The position numbers and the translations under genes are program-made. Below the pieces are notes generated by a model that did no database searches, was not told the DNA's origin, and saw only the letters and a program-made list of their open reading frames with translations. From NCBI RefSeq assembly GCF_017742215.1, contig NZ_JAGHKP010000004.1:310001-374000 (forward strand): DNA of 64,000 bases. Reading direction: 5' to 3'. Below are positions 27,501-36,700 of the stretch, one piece after another (position 1 is the stretch's first letter; the number at the start of each line of letters is the position of its first letter). This DNA comes from Chitinophaga chungangae (GTDB lineage Bacteria; Bacteroidota; Bacteroidia; Chitinophagales; Chitinophagaceae).

Positions 27501-28543
27501 GGGAAGAATTTTTTGATGGTGAGATTGGCGTAATTCACGCCCTTCTGGAAAGTGCCCGCCCAAAGCACATTTGAGCGGTCTATTAAAATGGTGCTGATGG
27601 TATTTTCCGCGATGTTGCAGAAAGGCTGCGGCGTAACGTATTTTTTCTTCAGTTCGGGCGCGCCTGAGCTATTTATCTTCAACTGGTACAAACCACGGGT
27701 GCGGTGCGCCACCCAAAGGTCTCCGTACAGGTCTTCCTGGATAGCCGTGACCTCGCCGGGCGCTTTCTGCGGAAAAAGCGTATACAATTCCCGCCTGATT
27801 TGAACGTACGGGTACCCCGAACCTTCCAGCGTGATCCGGGAAAGCTGGTCGTTTTCCCCCAGCCAGATATTTCCCTGCCGGTCTTCGTACAGGGTGCTCA
27901 CCGCCGCAGTATCCACTTCCCGGATCGGCACAAGCGAAGCCGTTTTGCCCTGCTGGCTGAAATAGAGCCCTTTGCCCGTGGCGATCCACATATTGCCGGC
28001 TTTGTCGCACAAAATAGTATTGATGGTTTGTTTGGGTAGCTGTTTCACCAGCGTCCGGAAGTCAGGGCTTAAAATGGTGATCCCGTCCGGTGTGCCGATC
28101 CAGAGAATACCCTGCCGGTCGTTGCACACGGTTTTGATATCATGTTCCCACGGATGCTGGCCGCTGAGGGAAAAATGGGAGAACCGGTCGTGCACCGGGT
28201 CGTAAATGTTCAGTTCCCCGCTTTGCGTACCTATAATAATATGTCCGTTCACATCTTCGTAGAGGCTGCGCACCCGGTTATCGCTCAGGCTGTTCTTATT
28301 GGCCGATTCATGCCGCCGGGTGGTCACCGAAAATCCGTCGTACCGGTTCAGCCCATCCCAGGTCCCGATCCAGATGAACCCCTTTTTATCCTGCAAAATG
28401 CAGGTCACGGAGTTTTGCGACAGACCGTTGTTGACGGAGAGATAATTAAAGAATATGTTCTGCCCTGTATCCGGAACGGCCCATCCCCGAGCGACGGTTT
28501 GGCAGAACACCAGCAACGCGAAAATCAAGCCCTGTTTTTTCAT
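24530..28543 (-). CDS. Hybrid two-component system regulator (sensor, kinase, receiver, AraC DNA-binding)
   Basis: A 1337-residue HTCS that senses a glycan breakdown product in the periplasm and activates PUL genes. The frame extends to 28594, but the ATG at 28543 gives the signal peptide MKKQGLIFALLVFCQTVA. In order: signal; two beta-propellers of Reg_prop repeats (about 30-700; DKKGFIWIGTWDGLNRYDG is the first); Y_Y_Y domain (about 710-775); membrane helix (about 783-803); HisKA with His844 in THELRTPLN; HATPase (about 955-1065, NLLANAFKYTPENG); receiver with Asp1138 in ILTDLMMP; AraC-type HTH (about 1235-1337). All catalytic residues look intact. It is divergent from the GH2-SusC/D operon at 28745, its likely target. 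Confidence 0.95.
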   Translation of the reverse strand: MKKQGLIFALLVFCQTVARGWAVPDTGQNIFFNYLSVNNGLSQNSVTCILQDKKGFIWIGTWDGLNRYDGFSVTTRRHESANKNSLSDNRVRSLYEDVNGHIIIGTQSGELNIYDPVHDRFSHFSLSGQHPWEHDIKTVCNDRQGILWIGTPDGITILSPDFRTLVKQLPKQTINTILCDKAGNMWIATGKGLYFSQQGKTASLVPIREVDTAAVSTLYEDRQGNIWLGENDQLSRITLEGSGYPYVQIRRELYTLFPQKAPGEVTAIQEDLYGDLWVAHRTRGLYQLKINSSGAPELKKKYVTPQPFCNIAENTISTILIDRSNVLWAGTFQKGVNYANLTIKKFFPFYPLMSDHIGELGYKGKFVTAVCDDGQNIWVGTSNEGLFSYHLPTKTLHNYESVVGREWVSSIFTDRSGDKWAGTSAGLFRIGKNGPPKLQLPKLNIHGIAQDRFGRLWLTTWEGIYIYNITTGRISNVNTAEGLSSKYTFLVYADPVFPLMWVSTIGSGLNRVSYDSEGHYEVSAIQQKAGNGLTSNYIWSIFRDSSDIMWLGTDAGLDKVRLSTDGNIGDISHIRHPTLQDRKILGILKDDRQNLWLSNSQGLLRFNPQRNEVKRYSHKDGLQSNTLTEAVYRNADGLMYVGGINGLNYFKPEDIQDNPFPTQLALTGLKIFNQNVQAGEKINDRVILEKDINNTDRIVLSYRENNFLLTFASLHYALPENNRFKYRLQGYDENWIVANAGQRFAAYSNMPAGTYQFLITASNNDGRWNGQYKRITFVIEPAPWATWWAKSIYLLLLAALVLFILRHYKTKHMLKERVYQEKLEKEKVTELNELKLNFFTNITHELRTPLNLISGPVRELLDRAGDYDHFCRFRLELVSSNTQRLCTLINQVLDLRKISSESNSMFITQGDIVQTVANVKNAFNWTAEQKKIRYSFQFDRMSYAAWYDKDKIEKVIFNLLANAFKYTPENGEVEVTLTVTGAEGLSPEAHITFRDTGTGIDPEEIGQIFDMFYQGKKQSSFGSGIGLALSKKLIELHHGNIEVSSIENAGATFKISFPVGLHSFPPGEIYKPEKVQQQTVPVKKEKNRRSFLIIEDNEEQLAYIREHVSEQFQVYEARDGQTGLEYAIKYQPDVILTDLMMPRMDGISLCRQLKSHAGTSHIPVIVHSVRNGNEALQQALEAGADDFIGKPCDYRLLLLKIHNILQSDQRLMANLYKQNIATPAEMEIPDADAELLKQVIGIIEKNISDPGFSVEALSQQVTMSRMHLHRRLHDIIGKTASELIRQIRMKRAAQLLAKGSMRISEVMAEVGISNYNLFNKYFKDMYGQAPKNYRGQE

Positions 28544-28607
28544 GCGAGTGGAATAAAAATGATGCCCCTTGCCGCTAATATACTCCAAAACCATTGCTCC
28601 CGGCGGG

Positions 28608-28639
28608 TTTTGTTACAAAATAGCAGGTTTTATGTTACA
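28608..28639. repeat. Direct repeats between HTCS and GH2 operon, putative operator
   Basis: TTTTGTTACA at 28608-28617 and TTATGTTACA at 28630-28639 match at 9 of 10 bases with a 22-base period. The first copy also forms a 13-base palindrome (TTTTGTTACAAAA). They lie in the divergent intergenic region, upstream of the box at 28662, where an AraC-type output domain would bind. Confidence 0.5.
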
Positions 28640-28661
28640 TCCCTGCCAACCCCGGAATGGA

Positions 28662-28668
28662 TACTTTG
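28662..28668 (+). promoter_or_regulatory. Candidate -7 box for the GH2-SusC/D operon
   Basis: TACTTTG, one base shorter than TAnnTTTG, lies 22 bases past the direct repeats and 83 bases ahead of the GH2 ATG. No TTTG -33 box is found about 20 bases upstream, which suits activator-dependent initiation by the divergent HTCS. Confidence 0.35.
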
Positions 28669-28744
28669 ATAATATTGTCTGGCTTTATTTACCCGTCAAG
28701 ATGTCGCGGGTTTTTATCAACCACGAAAAACAGTGAACAAAAAG

Positions 28745-31357
28745 ATGAACTTCAAAACCACGTTATTATTACTGGGTTGTTGGTTCGCCGGCAGCCGGGT
28801 TGCCGCTGCTCCTTCGCAGGGCGGTCCGGCTAATGCCAGCCGGTTTTCCACCGCAGGTTTTTACAGCATCCCCGGAAGCCCCCGTAAAGTGTTCAATTTT
28901 AATCCCGGATGGCGGTTTTTAAAAGGAAACCCCAAAGGAGCGGAAGCCCCGGGCTTCAACGACGATGCCTGGCAAGTGGTGAACCTGCCGCACGGGCTGG
29001 AAACTTTGGGGGAAAATGCCAGCGGCATGCGCAATTACCAGGGGCCGGCGTGGTACCGGAAGTCTTTCGTAACGCCCGCTGGCGCGGCAAAACAGCGCAC
29101 GGTGCTGTATTTCGAGGCCGTGATGGGCAAATCGGCGTTGTGGGTCAACGGGCAAAAGGTCGCCGAACATTTCGGCGGGTACCTCCCTTTTTCCGCGGAT
29201 ATCAGTTCATATTTAAACCCTGAGGGCCAGCCTAACCTGGCAGCCCTTTTCGCCGATAATTCAGACGATCCCTCGTACCCTCCCGGCAAACCGCAGGACG
29301 CGCTCGACTTTACTTATCTCGGCGGCGTTTACCGCGACGTATTCCTTATCCAGGCTTCTCCCGTGCACATTACGTTCACTACCGAAAGCAAAACCATCGC
29401 CGGCGGCGGGGTATACGTGGCGGTGAAGGACGTGAACGGCAACAACGCCCGCCTCGACGTAAAAACCGAAGTGATCAATGAAAGCAATGCGGCCGTAACC
29501 CTCACGCTGCGCAGCACGCTGGAAGATGCGGGCGGGAAGGCCCTGCTCCGGGAAGAAAAAAAGATCAGCCTGCCCGCCGGCGCCAGCCGGCAACTGCTGC
29601 AGGAAATGAATCCCCGCGGCATCCGCCCCTGGCATCCGGACGATCCGTACCTGCATTTTATAAGGACGGAAGTGATCGTGAACGGAAAGGTGACAGACAG
29701 CTACCGCACGCGGTTCGGGATCAGGTTGTTTGAAATGCGCGGCGACGAAGGATTTTTTGTCAATAAAAAGTATATCGGTTATAAATTATCCGGTGTAAAC
29801 CGGCACCAGGATTATGTTTTTGTAGGCAACGCGCTGGTCAACTCCGGCCAGTGGCGCGACGCGAAGCTGCTGCGCGAAGGCGGCGTCAATATCGTGCGTG
29901 GAGCGCATTACCCGATGGACCCCGCGTTCATGGACGCCTGCGATGAGTTGGGCCTGCTGGTGGCCGTTGCTACGCCCGGCTGGCAGTTCTTCAACACAAA
30001 AGATCCCTTGTTTGAAAAACGGATCGGCGAAGACGTGCGGAACATGGCGCGCCGCGACCGCAACTATGCTTCCGTGCTGCTCTGGGAAACGGCGCTGAAC
30101 GAAACAGACGATCAGACCATTTCCATGATGAAGGAACAGCACCGCATCACGCACGAGGAAATGCCTTATCCTGGCATATTTACCGTTTCTGATGTAGACA
30201 AGGCCAAGCTGGCCGGTTTCGATTTTTATTACCACGGCGCGATGCATGAAGAAAAATGTTCCTTCACACGCGAATACGGCGATGGCGGCGAAGTGGAGAA
30301 TTTTTATTCGCAGAACGCGATGACGCGGGTAAAACGCGAATGGGGAGAGCATGCTATGCTGAACCAGGCCACGATCAGGGCAAACGGACTTGACGATATT
30401 TACAGCACGCCGCCCAAGCGAATCGGTGCGGCCATCTGGTGCGGCATCGACCATCAGCGGGGATATCACCCCGACCCTTTCTGGGGCGGCCTGCTGGACG
30501 TATACCGCATGCCGCGATATTCATATTATCTCTTCAAAAGTCAATACAGTCCAGGTTTTCAGCTGAAAGGGATTTCCACCGGGCCGATGGTGTACATCAC
30601 CCACGAGCTCACGCAGGTGTCTGACAAAGACGTGATCATTTACAGCAACTGCGAGGAAGTGCGACTAACATGGCTCGGGAAATTGATCGGTACGCTGAAG
30701 CCGGACAGCAGCCTGCGCCGCATGCCGCATGCCCCTTTCGTTTTCAGGAACGTGTTCGATTATCATGATATTTCCTCGCGCTGGCGCAACAAAAGCGATA
30801 AGGTGGAAATGATCGCAGAAGGCATTATCGGCGGGAAAGTAGTTTGCCGCGAAGTAAAAAAATATGCGGAACGGACCACGGGCATCAAATTGACGGTGGA
30901 TTCGCTGGATATGGGACTGGTGGCGGACGGCGCTGATTTTGTACCGGTGCGCGCCACGATCGTGGACAATAAAGGCATTCCGAAAGTGCTGGCGGCGGAA
31001 GAAGTGCATTTTGAAATTTCCGGCAACGGAAGCCTGATCGGCGGGATAATGAAAACACAATTCGGCACGGCTACGGTGCTCGTAAAAACAGGCGTTCGCC
31101 CCGGGCAGATTAAAATAAAAGCTTCCGCGGCCGGTTTGAAAAGCGACGAGATCACGCTTGTCAGCACCGCTTCGCCACTGCCGCTGCTGTATTCGGAAAA
31201 TACGTCCTTGCAGCCGGTACTGCCGGTTCCATCGATGAAAGAAGATCAACTGACCAACGCTGATGTAGAAAAACTCAAAGAAGAAAACGCGCGGCTCCGC
31301 CAGCAGGTGACCAGCAAAGAACAGGAAATCATGGAAATGCGCAGCAGGATCAGGTAA
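28745..31357 (+). CDS. GH2-family glycoside hydrolase (beta-galactosidase-like) with C-terminal coiled coil
   Basis: An 870-residue GH2-type enzyme. A GTG at 28733 is in frame, but the ATG at 28745 gives the better signal peptide (MNFKTTLLLLGCWFAG). In order: sugar-binding jelly roll (about 45-215, HGLETLG and GPAWYRKSF), Ig-like domain (about 215-325), TIM barrel (about 325-620), then Ig-like domains. Candidate acid/base is Glu453 in TALNETD and candidate nucleophile Glu510 in FTREYGDGG; the usual GNE Gly is Leu here. The last ~35 residues (VEKLKEENARLRQQVTSKEQ) form a heptad-patterned helix, unusual for the family. It heads the HTCS-linked operon, and the beta-helix gene follows after 29 bases. 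Galactosidase activity is a guess; other beta-glycosidases are possible. Confidence 0.85.
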   Translation: MNFKTTLLLLGCWFAGSRVAAAPSQGGPANASRFSTAGFYSIPGSPRKVFNFNPGWRFLKGNPKGAEAPGFNDDAWQVVNLPHGLETLGENASGMRNYQGPAWYRKSFVTPAGAAKQRTVLYFEAVMGKSALWVNGQKVAEHFGGYLPFSADISSYLNPEGQPNLAALFADNSDDPSYPPGKPQDALDFTYLGGVYRDVFLIQASPVHITFTTESKTIAGGGVYVAVKDVNGNNARLDVKTEVINESNAAVTLTLRSTLEDAGGKALLREEKKISLPAGASRQLLQEMNPRGIRPWHPDDPYLHFIRTEVIVNGKVTDSYRTRFGIRLFEMRGDEGFFVNKKYIGYKLSGVNRHQDYVFVGNALVNSGQWRDAKLLREGGVNIVRGAHYPMDPAFMDACDELGLLVAVATPGWQFFNTKDPLFEKRIGEDVRNMARRDRNYASVLLWETALNETDDQTISMMKEQHRITHEEMPYPGIFTVSDVDKAKLAGFDFYYHGAMHEEKCSFTREYGDGGEVENFYSQNAMTRVKREWGEHAMLNQATIRANGLDDIYSTPPKRIGAAIWCGIDHQRGYHPDPFWGGLLDVYRMPRYSYYLFKSQYSPGFQLKGISTGPMVYITHELTQVSDKDVIIYSNCEEVRLTWLGKLIGTLKPDSSLRRMPHAPFVFRNVFDYHDISSRWRNKSDKVEMIAEGIIGGKVVCREVKKYAERTTGIKLTVDSLDMGLVADGADFVPVRATIVDNKGIPKVLAAEEVHFEISGNGSLIGGIMKTQFGTATVLVKTGVRPGQIKIKASAAGLKSDEITLVSTASPLPLLYSENTSLQPVLPVPSMKEDQLTNADVEKLKEENARLRQQVTSKEQEIMEMRSRIR

Positions 31358-31386
31358 TAAGCAGTTTTATCACTAACAATTCCACT

Positions 31387-33705
31387 ATGAAAAAATTACT
31401 GGTCATTTTTCTTTTGCTACCCCTGGCAACGAACGCACAGTTTACCATCCGGCAGCTGGACAGCCTGATCAGGGGCGCGCTGGCGGCGCATCAGGCTACG
31501 GTGTTGATACCGCCGGGGGAATACCGCGGCACAACGCCCGGTGCGAGTTTTATCTGGATACAAAATGCGTCCGGCCTGCATATCGTGGCGAACGGCGTGA
31601 AAATGGTATGTGAAAAAAGAGTTCGGGCGCTGGAGTTTTCCAATTGTTCGAATATCACGTTGGAAGGGCTTACCATCGACTACGATCCGCTGACCTATAC
31701 GCAGGGCGACATCGTTGCGATGGGCAGTAATTATGTAGACGTGAAAATTCATCAGGGTTACCCGGTAGAAGCCTGGTCGCGGCTTGACGTGATCGATCCC
31801 GCCACGCGTTACCGCAAGCGCGGTAGTATTTTTGCGTGGAGCACAACGGCGCAGCTGCTGGGCGGCGATACGGTGCGCGTAACCAATACAGATAACCCGA
31901 ATTTCACAACAGTTGCGCAAGTTGGGGACATGGCCACCATGTCTGCCGGTGCGGCTTCGGGCGGCGCTGCACATACGCTCGTGCTCTCCAATTGCCAGGG
32001 CGGTATGGTGCTGAGGAATGTGACCGTTAATGCCGGGCCGGGTTTCGGGATATTCGAAGCCGGCGGCGAGGGCGGTACAGTGCTCGACGGTTGCAGCGTT
32101 TCGCCCGGGCCAAAACCGGCCGGGGCCATGCAGGAACGGCTGCTTTGCGTTTCGTGGGACGCCATCCAGCACAAGCTGACCCGAAGGGGGCCGGTGGTGG
32201 AAAACTGCACGGTGGAATCCGCGGGCGACGACAGCTGGAGCGTTACCTGGGACGGCGATTATGTGATCAGCTCCGGCGGCGGTACTAATATTACTGTTGC
32301 GCCTGATAACTTGCAGGTAGGCGATTCGCTGCGCAGCTCGCTTTCTTCGGACGTGGTGTACATCACCGCGAAATCGGGCGGCATGCTGACGCTGAATAAA
32401 AATTGTCCCTGGGCAACGGGCGCGCATCTTTATTCGCCAAGCCGTCGCTGTGAAAATTTTATTCTCCGCGACAATTATTTCCACAGCACGGGAAGAGTAT
32501 TAGTAAAAGCAGGTCACGGGCTGATCGAGAACAATGTTTTCGACAATACGCATAGCGGCGTTACCGTGCATTCCGAGCAGGGCGGCAATCACGTGAGCGG
32601 AATGGGCGCGCTGGTGATCCGCAACAACGACATCATCGGCACGGGCCATTTTATGAACGCCTGGTGGAGCGTGCAGGCCGGCGCAGTCTGCATCGTGAAC
32701 GCAGCAGACACGATCTCGCCTTCCGGCACTTACGACAGCATCCGTATCGAGAACAACCGCTTCACCGATATTTCCGGCGTCAATATTGTGGTCACTTCCG
32801 CGAGCAATGTGCTGATCAAAGAAAATGATTTTTACAGTACGGGCATTACTACGCCTCAGCCTACCGGCGGGCAGTTCGGCATACCGCAGCAAACCGTCGT
32901 GTATCTCAAACATTCAGACAACGTAACGCTGGACAGCAACCGCGTTCACCGTTCCGGCCTCGATTCGCTGCTGGTTGTTTCCCGCGTTACCCATCTGCAA
33001 AAACTCCGTAAAGGCATTTTTGACGTCACCGGCCAACAATTCGATAACATTACGCCTTACTGCTGCGGTAACGATGGCGGCAAAGCGTTCGATGGCAACC
33101 TGTCTTCCTTTGTAGACGCTGCTTCCGCGAACGGCGCTTACACCGGCATGTATTACCCGCAGCCAATCACGCTGGACAGCATCCGCTTTTTCCCGCGCGG
33201 CGGTTTCGAATACCGCATGAACGGGGGTCAGTTTCAAGGCTCGAACGACGATATCAATTACACCGCCATTTACACCCTTCCCGCCGCGCCTCCCGCGGGC
33301 TGGTCGGCGGTGGCAGCGAACGGAAGTTACCAATACCTGCGGTATCTCAGTCCTAACGGCGGTTATTGCAATGTTGCGGAGATCGTATTTGTGAAAACGG
33401 ATAACAACGGCCGGAAACCGGCGCCGGCCGGGCGTAAGCAGCTTCGCCGGGAAACGGAAGCCATCCGGGCGTTTCCCAACCCCGCGGGTAAAACCATATA
33501 CCTCACCGGGCTGAACAGCAAAAACGGCCGGTGCATGGTTACGCTGGCGGGCCTCAACGGGAGAGTGATCTTCAACCGGCAGCTGAGCACCACCACCGAA
33601 ACCGCCATTCATCCGCTCGACCTTTCCAGCGTGCCGGGCGGCGTGTACGTGTTGAAGGTCAATATGCCGGGCACAACCAAAAGCATCAAGTTAGTCAGGT
33701 TATAA
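31387..33705 (+). CDS. Right-handed beta-helix protein with discoidin-like domain and T9SS sorting domain
   Basis: A 772-residue secreted protein. The signal peptide ends near TNA-QF. A parallel beta-helix spans about 25-540; GLTIDYDPLTYTQGD and SAGDDSWSV (Asp281, Asp282) resemble the GH110 alpha-galactosidase group, whose paired Asp residues are catalytic. A discoidin/F5-F8-like carbohydrate-binding domain follows (about 555-675, GGKAFDGNLSSFVD). The last ~75 residues (FPNPAGKTIYL to VYVLKVN and SIKLVRL) are a type A T9SS C-terminal sorting domain, so it should be carried to the surface by the type IX system. It lies between GH2 and SusC in one operon. Enzyme class is uncertain: GH110-like, a lyase or a non-catalytic binder. 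Confidence 0.85.
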   Translation: MKKLLVIFLLLPLATNAQFTIRQLDSLIRGALAAHQATVLIPPGEYRGTTPGASFIWIQNASGLHIVANGVKMVCEKRVRALEFSNCSNITLEGLTIDYDPLTYTQGDIVAMGSNYVDVKIHQGYPVEAWSRLDVIDPATRYRKRGSIFAWSTTAQLLGGDTVRVTNTDNPNFTTVAQVGDMATMSAGAASGGAAHTLVLSNCQGGMVLRNVTVNAGPGFGIFEAGGEGGTVLDGCSVSPGPKPAGAMQERLLCVSWDAIQHKLTRRGPVVENCTVESAGDDSWSVTWDGDYVISSGGGTNITVAPDNLQVGDSLRSSLSSDVVYITAKSGGMLTLNKNCPWATGAHLYSPSRRCENFILRDNYFHSTGRVLVKAGHGLIENNVFDNTHSGVTVHSEQGGNHVSGMGALVIRNNDIIGTGHFMNAWWSVQAGAVCIVNAADTISPSGTYDSIRIENNRFTDISGVNIVVTSASNVLIKENDFYSTGITTPQPTGGQFGIPQQTVVYLKHSDNVTLDSNRVHRSGLDSLLVVSRVTHLQKLRKGIFDVTGQQFDNITPYCCGNDGGKAFDGNLSSFVDAASANGAYTGMYYPQPITLDSIRFFPRGGFEYRMNGGQFQGSNDDINYTAIYTLPAAPPAGWSAVAANGSYQYLRYLSPNGGYCNVAEIVFVKTDNNGRKPAPAGRKQLRRETEAIRAFPNPAGKTIYLTGLNSKNGRCMVTLAGLNGRVIFNRQLSTTTETAIHPLDLSSVPGGVYVLKVNMPGTTKSIKLVRL

Positions 33706-33731
33706 TATTCCACAGCCAAAATCCATTAGTT

Positions 33732-36700
33732 ATGAGAAAAGCAGGAACTGGCCTTTTATGGGCCAAGACAATCATGTTCATCTTGCTGTCCCTTGCCACG
33801 GAGTTTGCAACGGCAGCCCCTGCCCCGATACAGCAGGCCAGAGACACCCTGATCTCAGGGACGGTCACAGACAAAAGCGACGATACGCCGGTACCGGGCG
33901 TGTCCGTAAAAGTACCTAACAGCAACACAGGCGTTACTACCAACGAAAAGGGCCGTTACGAGCTAAGGGTTCCGCGTAGTACCAGCGCGCTTATTTTTTC
34001 CAGCATCGGCTATAAAACGCAGGAAGTGGCCGTGCTCAACGGGCAAACACACATCAATATTTCCCTCGAGCGCGATGTGGCGTCCATTAACGAAGTTCAG
34101 GTAGTGGCGTTCGGCGTGCAGAAAAAAGAAAGTGTTGTGGGCGCCATCTCCACCGTGAAAGTAAAAGACCTTAAAACCGCCGCACCGCGTTCGCTTGCGA
34201 ATGCATTGGCGGGAAAGGTCGCGGGTATCATTGCCGTGCAGCGCAGCGGCGAGCCGGGAAGGGACGACGCACAGTTCTGGATCAGGGGCATCAGCACATT
34301 TGGCGCGGGATCGCAGCCGCTTGTGCTGGTAGACGGCGTGGAAAGACCCTTGAACAACGTTGAGCCGGAGGATATCGAAAGCTTTTCCGTGCTCAAAGAC
34401 GCTTCCGCCACATCCGTATACGGCATCCGCGGCGCAAATGGCGTGATCCTCGTTACCACCCGCAGGGGCAGCGTAGCGAAAGCGGCCATCAATTTCAAAT
34501 ATGAAAAGGGCGTTCAAAGCGCTACTTCCAGGCCGAAATATGTAGATGCGCCAACGTACCTCGAATTGCTCAACGAAGCCAACGTGGCCACCAACCCAAA
34601 TTACGTGACGCCCTACACGCCGGAGGTGATCGAAAAATACCGTTCGGGAGAAGACCCGGTGCTGTACCCCAACGTGGACTGGATGAAATTGATGATGAAG
34701 GATTTTTCCAACAGCCAGCGCGCCACGCTGAATGTAAGCGGCGGCACAGAAAAAGCGAAATATTATGTAGCGGGAAGTTATTATGAGGAATCCGGCGCAT
34801 GGGCGACGGACGCGCTTAAAAAATACGATTCGCAAACCAAGCTGAAACGATTCAACTTCCGCTCCAATACCGATCTCGACCTGCGGAAAGACCTCCAGCT
34901 GAGCCTTGGACTGGGTGGGTTTCTCACGCTCAGCAATTATCCCGGCGACGGCAATACCGATGCGGTATGGTATCACATGGGCCTGGCTACGCCGGCCAAA
35001 TACCAGCCCACGATCCCCGACCCCGTTTATCCCGGCAAAAAAATCTATCTCAACAGCGGCGGCGGCGGTAATATCAATCCCTTGCAATACCTGGAAGACA
35101 GGGGTTTTACGAATGCCTGGAATAACACGCTGCAAACAGACCTTTCACTCAAATACGACGCTTCGGCGATCACCAAAGGATTAAAAGGCGGGATCAAATT
35201 TGCGTACGACGCATATTCCCACAACCAGATACAACGTACCAGGGGCGGCGATCAATGGGTGATCGTGCCGCCGGGCCGCGATGCGGACGGTAACCTGGTG
35301 TTGCAGAAAACTTACAGCGGAACTACCAATCTCGGTTATACGAAATCAGCCGGCGGTAACCGCCGCATTTATTTCCAGGGCGATATCAACTACGACCGCC
35401 AATTCGGCGATCACCGCGTGGGCGCGCTGCTGCTGTACAACCAGCAAGACTATCAGAATGCCGATGCCGGCAACGCCATCGATGCGATCCCGTTCCGGTT
35501 TATGGGATTGGTAAGCAGGCTGACATACAACTACCGTTCACGGTATTATGCCGAGCTGAACGCGGGTTACAATGGCTCTGAAAACTTCGCCGAAGGCCAC
35601 CGTTTTGGTTTGTTTCCTTCCGTTGCGCTGGGGTGGATGGCTTCGGAAGAGCAGTTTTTCAAAGACATCGTCGATCAGCGGCTGATCAGTTACCTGAAAT
35701 TCCGCGCTTCATACGGCATTAAAGGCAACGACCAGATCGGCGGCCGCAGGTTTGCCTATCTCACCACCGTGGGCACCGGTTATGGCGCATACGTGATGGG
35801 GTATGACGTGAACACCAACTGGGGCAGTGTGGGCGAAGACCAATGGGGCTCCAATCTCACGTGGGAGAAAGAAAAAGAGAAGAACATCGGGTTGGAAGTT
35901 CGTTTCCTGAACGGGTTTTATCTTCAGCTCGATTATTTTACGCGGCATCGTACCGGGATTTTCCAGCAGCGCAATTCCCTGCCGTCCATCATTGGCCTGA
36001 AGAACAATCCATGGGGCAATATCGGCGAGTTTAAGAACGCCGGCATGGAAGCCACACTGGAATACAGCCGCCGCATAGGCGAGGTAAACATTTCACTCCG
36101 CGGCAACTACACGTTCGCCCGCAACAACCTGCTCAACAACGACGCGCCCGATGAATTATTTACTTACCAGAATGCCAAAGGGAAAAGGTTGAACCAGCCT
36201 TTTGGCCTGATCGCGGAAGGTTTGTTCACTTCTGAAGACGATATCAAAAGCTCCCCGGAACAAACGTTCGGAAGGGTACGCGCCGGCGATATCAAATATA
36301 AAGACGTGAACGGCGACGGCGTGGTGAACACTTACGACCGCGTAGCCATCGGCAATCCCGCCACGCCCGAGATCGTGTATGGTTTCGGTACGTCCGTCAA
36401 CTGGAGAGGGTTCGACATTTCCGTGTTTTTCCAGGGCGCGGGCAATATGGACTTTATGCTCGGGGGCGACGGGTTTTTCCCGTACCGGAGGGGAGAGGAG
36501 CAAGGCAACGTGACCTGGTATGCTACCGACCGCTGGACGCAGGAGAACAAAAACCAGGACGCATTGTTCCCGCGCCTGAGCGCCGGCGACAATCCCAATA
36601 ATTACCAGGCTTCCACTTGGTGGCAGCGCAAGGCGGATTACCTGCGCCTGAAAACGGCCGAAATGGGTTACACCCTGCCAAAGGCGCTGCTGCAGCGGCT

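Noticed and set aside
33531..33731. Extended N terminus for the SusC at 33732
   Set aside because: The in-frame extension overlaps the beta-helix gene and lacks a signal sequence; the ATG at 33732 gives a normal signal peptide. The same reasoning removed upstream extensions at 7200, 42665, 28594 and 39866.
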